NCBI GenBank assembly: GCA_018268255.1
Contig: JAFDWX010000004.1
Span: 186,001-250,000 of the forward strand
DNA: 64,000 nt
Direction: 5' to 3'
Source of the DNA: Armatimonadota bacterium
Lineage (GTDB): Bacteria > Armatimonadota > Fimbriimonadia > Fimbriimonadales > Fimbriimonadaceae
Position numbers and translations under genes: made by a program. The notes below the pieces were generated by a model. That model worked only from the letters and a program-made list of their open reading frames with translations, searched no databases and was not told the origin of the DNA. Shown here piece after piece: positions 62,105 through 64,000 of this stretch. Each line of letters begins with the position of its first letter. Position 1 is the stretch's first letter.

Positions 62105-62556
62105 TCCTCCTCCCCAGTGTAACTCGTTTCCTTACTGCTGACCACGTCCAGAGCATATGCGCTGGAGACATCCATTGCAGCAGCAGACTCGACGTGACTT
62201 TGCATCAGCTGATCCTCAAAGTTCGTCGAATCGGCGATCGTGGTGTTGGTTGTCGCGATCACAGGGGTCCGAGTGTTGACGACCGACCAGACCGCTAAGC
62301 TGGCTGCGCCGACCACCACAACACCGCTCGCCCATTTCCAAAGCCCGATCCTGCGCTTGGGCTTTTCAGCCAAAACACTCAGCTTCTCATTAAGTTGGCT
62401 TCTCCACACCAGATTCGGTTCTTCGTGTGGAAGATCGCGGATGACATTCCCGATTGAACTAGATGAGTCCAGAAGAGCATCGAGCTCGGTGGACTCCTCA
62501 GCAGAGAGGGCCATTTCTCCTTTCAATTTAGTAATCAAATTCTGTTCTTCTTTCAT
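62074..62556 (-). CDS. Anti-sigma factor with one membrane helix
   Basis: The 160-residue product has an N-terminal acidic helical domain (about 1-55, EESTELDALLDSS, in part) that would bind the sigma factor, a single membrane helix (about 76-93, ASGVVVVGAASLAVWSVV), and a periplasmic tail of about 65 residues. No zinc-binding HxxxCxxC is visible, so it is not a ZAS type. It overlaps the sigma gene by four bases and the RseB-like gene by 31 bases. It probably holds the sigma factor at the membrane until a signal triggers its release. Confidence 0.78.
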   Translation of the reverse strand: MKEEQNLITKLKGEMALSAEESTELDALLDSSSSIGNVIRDLPHEEPNLVWRSQLNEKLSVLAEKPKRRIGLWKWASGVVVVGAASLAVWSVVNTRTPVIATTNTTIADSTNFEDQLMQSHVESAAAMDVSSAYALDVVSSKETSYTGEEEWSTSDLESL

Positions 62557-63179
62557 TGCACCTCTCCCCTTCGATATTCCTCAATATGGGCTTTCATATG
62601 CGCCCGAGCGAGAAACAGCCGACTCTTGACGGTTCCCACCGGCACTCCAACAGTCGATGCAATCTCTTCGTAGGCGAGTTCCTCCGCGTCGTGCAGAAGA
62701 AGAACCGTCTTGAGCTTTGGGCTCATGGTCCTAAGCGCTTCTTCCACCACCAGCTGAAGTTCGTCGGTCATCAGCATTTCGATGGGACTCCACCGCTCAT
62801 CTGCAAACTCCAGCGGATCGGATTCAGGATCCGAGGCCTCGATACTGACTTCGGTCAAACTCCGTTCCGCTTTGCGCGATCGATCGACACACAAGTTATA
62901 GGCGATCCGGAAAAGCCACGTCTTCAAGGAGCAGCGTCCATCAAACCGCTCAAAAGCCGTAAAGGCTTTGATGAATACTTCCTGTGTTACGTCGAGCGCT
63001 TCTTCCGGATTCCGCACCATCCGCTTGACAAAGCCGAGAACCCTCGCCTGGTATGCATCCACGACTTTGCCGAACGCATCGAAGTTTCGTTTGCGGCACT
63101 GGTGGATCAAGGCCTGTTCAGTTTCAGAATCAAGCCTCTTTGGTATTTGCAATCCCATGACTCCCAGGTACTGGCTCAT
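62553..63179 (-). CDS. ECF-type RNA polymerase sigma factor
   Basis: The 208-residue product has region 2 (DAYQARVLGFVKRMVRNPEEALDVTQEVFIKAFTAF, in part, with FDGRCSLKTWLFRIAYNLC) and region 4 (LLHDAEELAYEEIASTVGVPVGTVKSRLFLARAHMKAHI, in part). Such factors direct RNA polymerase to stress or envelope promoters. ATG 63179 is used; ATG 63158 with GGGAG just ahead is possible. The upstream stretch contains GAACTT, then about 17 bases, then a GTT, which could be an autoregulated promoter, but this is weak. It is divergent from the metalloprotease-like gene. Confidence 0.93.
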   Translation of the reverse strand: MSQYLGVMGLQIPKRLDSETEQALIHQCRKRNFDAFGKVVDAYQARVLGFVKRMVRNPEEALDVTQEVFIKAFTAFERFDGRCSLKTWLFRIAYNLCVDRSRKAERSLTEVSIEASDPESDPLEFADERWSPIEMLMTDELQLVVEEALRTMSPKLKTVLLLHDAEELAYEEIASTVGVPVGTVKSRLFLARAHMKAHIEEYRRGEVQ

Positions 63180-63338
63180 GACTAAGGAGCCATAACGTCG
63201 AGCAACTTCCGAAGTTCACCCAACAACTACCAGTTTATTTTCCTTGCGAGCCGAAAAACAAATGGCACCAACACAGGCCGAGATCGGTAGTATTACCGTT
63301 ATCGAACTCGATCGATCCGATCTTAACCAACGAAGGCT

Positions 63339-64000
63339 ATGAATTCATATCGTGTTTCCTCCATCTTTTGCCTCGCACTGTCGCTCATTCTCGCGGTCAG
63401 TCCAGTTCACGCCCAAAATCGCCGAGCGGGCCCAGGAGCCGGAGGAGGCGGTGAATTCGGTCCTGGTCAAACCTCGAGACCAGAGGAATATGGGACCGCA
63501 ATCAAAGATTTCGCAAAGCAGGACGGCGTGTTTACGGTCTTCACCAAAGACGAGTCCATCTACTTTGAGATTCCTAAGAACATGTTCGGACGTGATTTTC
63601 TGATCAGTAGCGAACTCGCCCAATCTCCGGCTGGAGGATACAATGGCAGTGCAGCACGATCCACGGTCATTCGTTGGGAGCTTCGAGGCGAGAAAATACT
63701 GCTCCGATCGATAGACTACGCCGCACGAGCAACCGGTAGCGATGCCCTTTCGATGGCAGTCGCCGATTCTAATATCGACCCGATCATCCAGGTGTTTGAT
63801 ATCAAGAGCAAAAACCCAGATGGCAACGGAATTGTGGTGGACGTATCGCGCATGTTCAAGCAAGAAATCACCGAACTGAGCGTACGCAATCAACTGGGTG
63901 GTGGTTCGCCCGATCCAACCCGGACGTTCATCGAGCGAGTTGTCGCTTTTCCGGAAAACATCAATGTGGAAGTGCTCATGACGTTCACCGGCGCACAACA
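63339..64000 (+). CDS. Zinc-metalloprotease-like protein (DUF5117/5118), partial
   Basis: An open frame runs from ATG 63339 to the end of the window without a stop, so 220 residues of the N-terminus are seen. A signal peptide (about 1-26, ending VHA) and a Gly/Pro-rich linker precede a region resembling the DUF5118/DUF5117 start of the DUF4953-type zinc metalloproteases (DGVFTVFTKDESIYFEIPKNM, FGRDFLISSELAQSP, FDIKSKNPDGNGIVVDVSRMF, in part). The metal site (HExxH) would lie beyond the window. No upstream ribosome site is strong. It is divergent from the sigma gene with about 160 bases between starts. Confidence 0.78.
   Translation, partial: MNSYRVSSIFCLALSLILAVSPVHAQNRRAGPGAGGGGEFGPGQTSRPEEYGTAIKDFAKQDGVFTVFTKDESIYFEIPKNMFGRDFLISSELAQSPAGGYNGSAARSTVIRWELRGEKILLRSIDYAARATGSDALSMAVADSNIDPIIQVFDIKSKNPDGNGIVVDVSRMFKQEITELSVRNQLGGGSPDPTRTFIERVVAFPENINVEVLMTFTGAQ

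Noticed and set aside
63345-63998. Minus-strand open frame of 217 residues at the right edge
   Set aside because: It is antisense to the partial metalloprotease-like gene at 63339, which has a signal peptide and family-like motifs. The real gene has no stop in the window and so is easily missed.
1-64000. CRISPR arrays, tRNA or rRNA genes, integrases, phage or toxin-antitoxin systems
   Set aside because: No regular spaced repeats, cloverleaf-type conserved segments or typical protein families of these kinds were found by reading; only the intergenic repeats described.

Overview
The window reads as a chromosomal segment from a diderm bacterium of the phylum Armatimonadota, probably a Fimbriimonas-like lineage. 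This is inference from gene content, not a database match. The signs are several type IV prepilin-like secreted proteins with the [14 protein letters not shown] leader, four proteins with C-terminal VPEP-(A/G) sorting tails, a dockerin-like calcium-loop protein, a KdsA (outer-membrane Kdo synthesis), OmpA-type and tricorn-like secreted proteins, and a moderately GC-rich composition. Nearly all of the window is ordinary core genome. No rRNA, tRNA, CRISPR array, phage or recognisable transposase was seen.

Layout. 1-8.2 kb: an inverted repeat pair, then mutY and pyrF (minus), an aldehyde dehydrogenase, a small DUF4870 membrane protein, and a flavin reductase followed by smc (minus). 8.2-16.1 kb is a surface and secreted-protein region: a prepilin-like protein, a dockerin-tailed protein, a SARP/BTAD regulator, two PEP-CTERM proteins, a glycosyltransferase and kdsA. 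16.1-25.3 kb: a dNTPase, a secreted unknown, a SpoU methyltransferase, a MacB-like permease with its adaptor, a C39-like peptidase, dusB, a frameshifted DinB gene, and a CHAP-like protein with a copper-amine-oxidase-N domain. 25.4-28.7 kb is the nusA-ylxR-infB operon with a terminator in its leader. 28.7-32.3 kb: pirin, L31, a GH53 galactanase, a PGRP amidase and a one-heme protein. 32.4-40.4 kb: ppdK, a DUF4394 PEP-CTERM protein with a ferritin-like lipoprotein, a two-component pair and trhO. 40.4-48.3 kb: a tricorn-like protease, a class II aldolase, a second DUF4870 protein, a YCII-like protein, a prepilin-like protein with a lipoprotein, and rplJ-rplL. 48.3-50.4 kb is a repeat-rich island holding a dockerin remnant and an AT-richer PEP-CTERM gene. 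50.4-55.6 kb: OsmC, tpiA, a thioesterase, a lipoprotein, a TPR protein, a DUF937-OmpA fusion and a YdcZ transporter. 55.7-64 kb: a GH15-like glycosidase, galM, and an ECF sigma / anti-sigma / RseB-like cluster followed by a secreted protein with a prepilin-type C-terminal part, then the start of a zinc-metalloprotease-like gene that runs off the end.

How the genes work together. Translation and transcription cores are grouped (nusA-ylxR-infB; rplJ-rplL). Carbohydrate use is spread out (GH53, GH15, galM, class II aldolase, tpiA, ppdK) and fits a heterotroph living on plant or microbial polysaccharides. The cell surface is prominent (prepilin-like, PEP-CTERM, dockerin, OmpA, PGRP, CHAP), and an RseB-containing sigma cluster could monitor it. 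I found no clear new defence or mobile system. The most unusual signals are two families of structured intergenic repeats (one in head-to-head pairs with compensating stem changes), the direct-repeat-bounded island at 48.4-50.3 kb, the terminator hairpin in the nusA leader, the frameshifted DinB gene, and a signal-peptide protein carrying a prepilin-type C-terminal half without the pilin helix.
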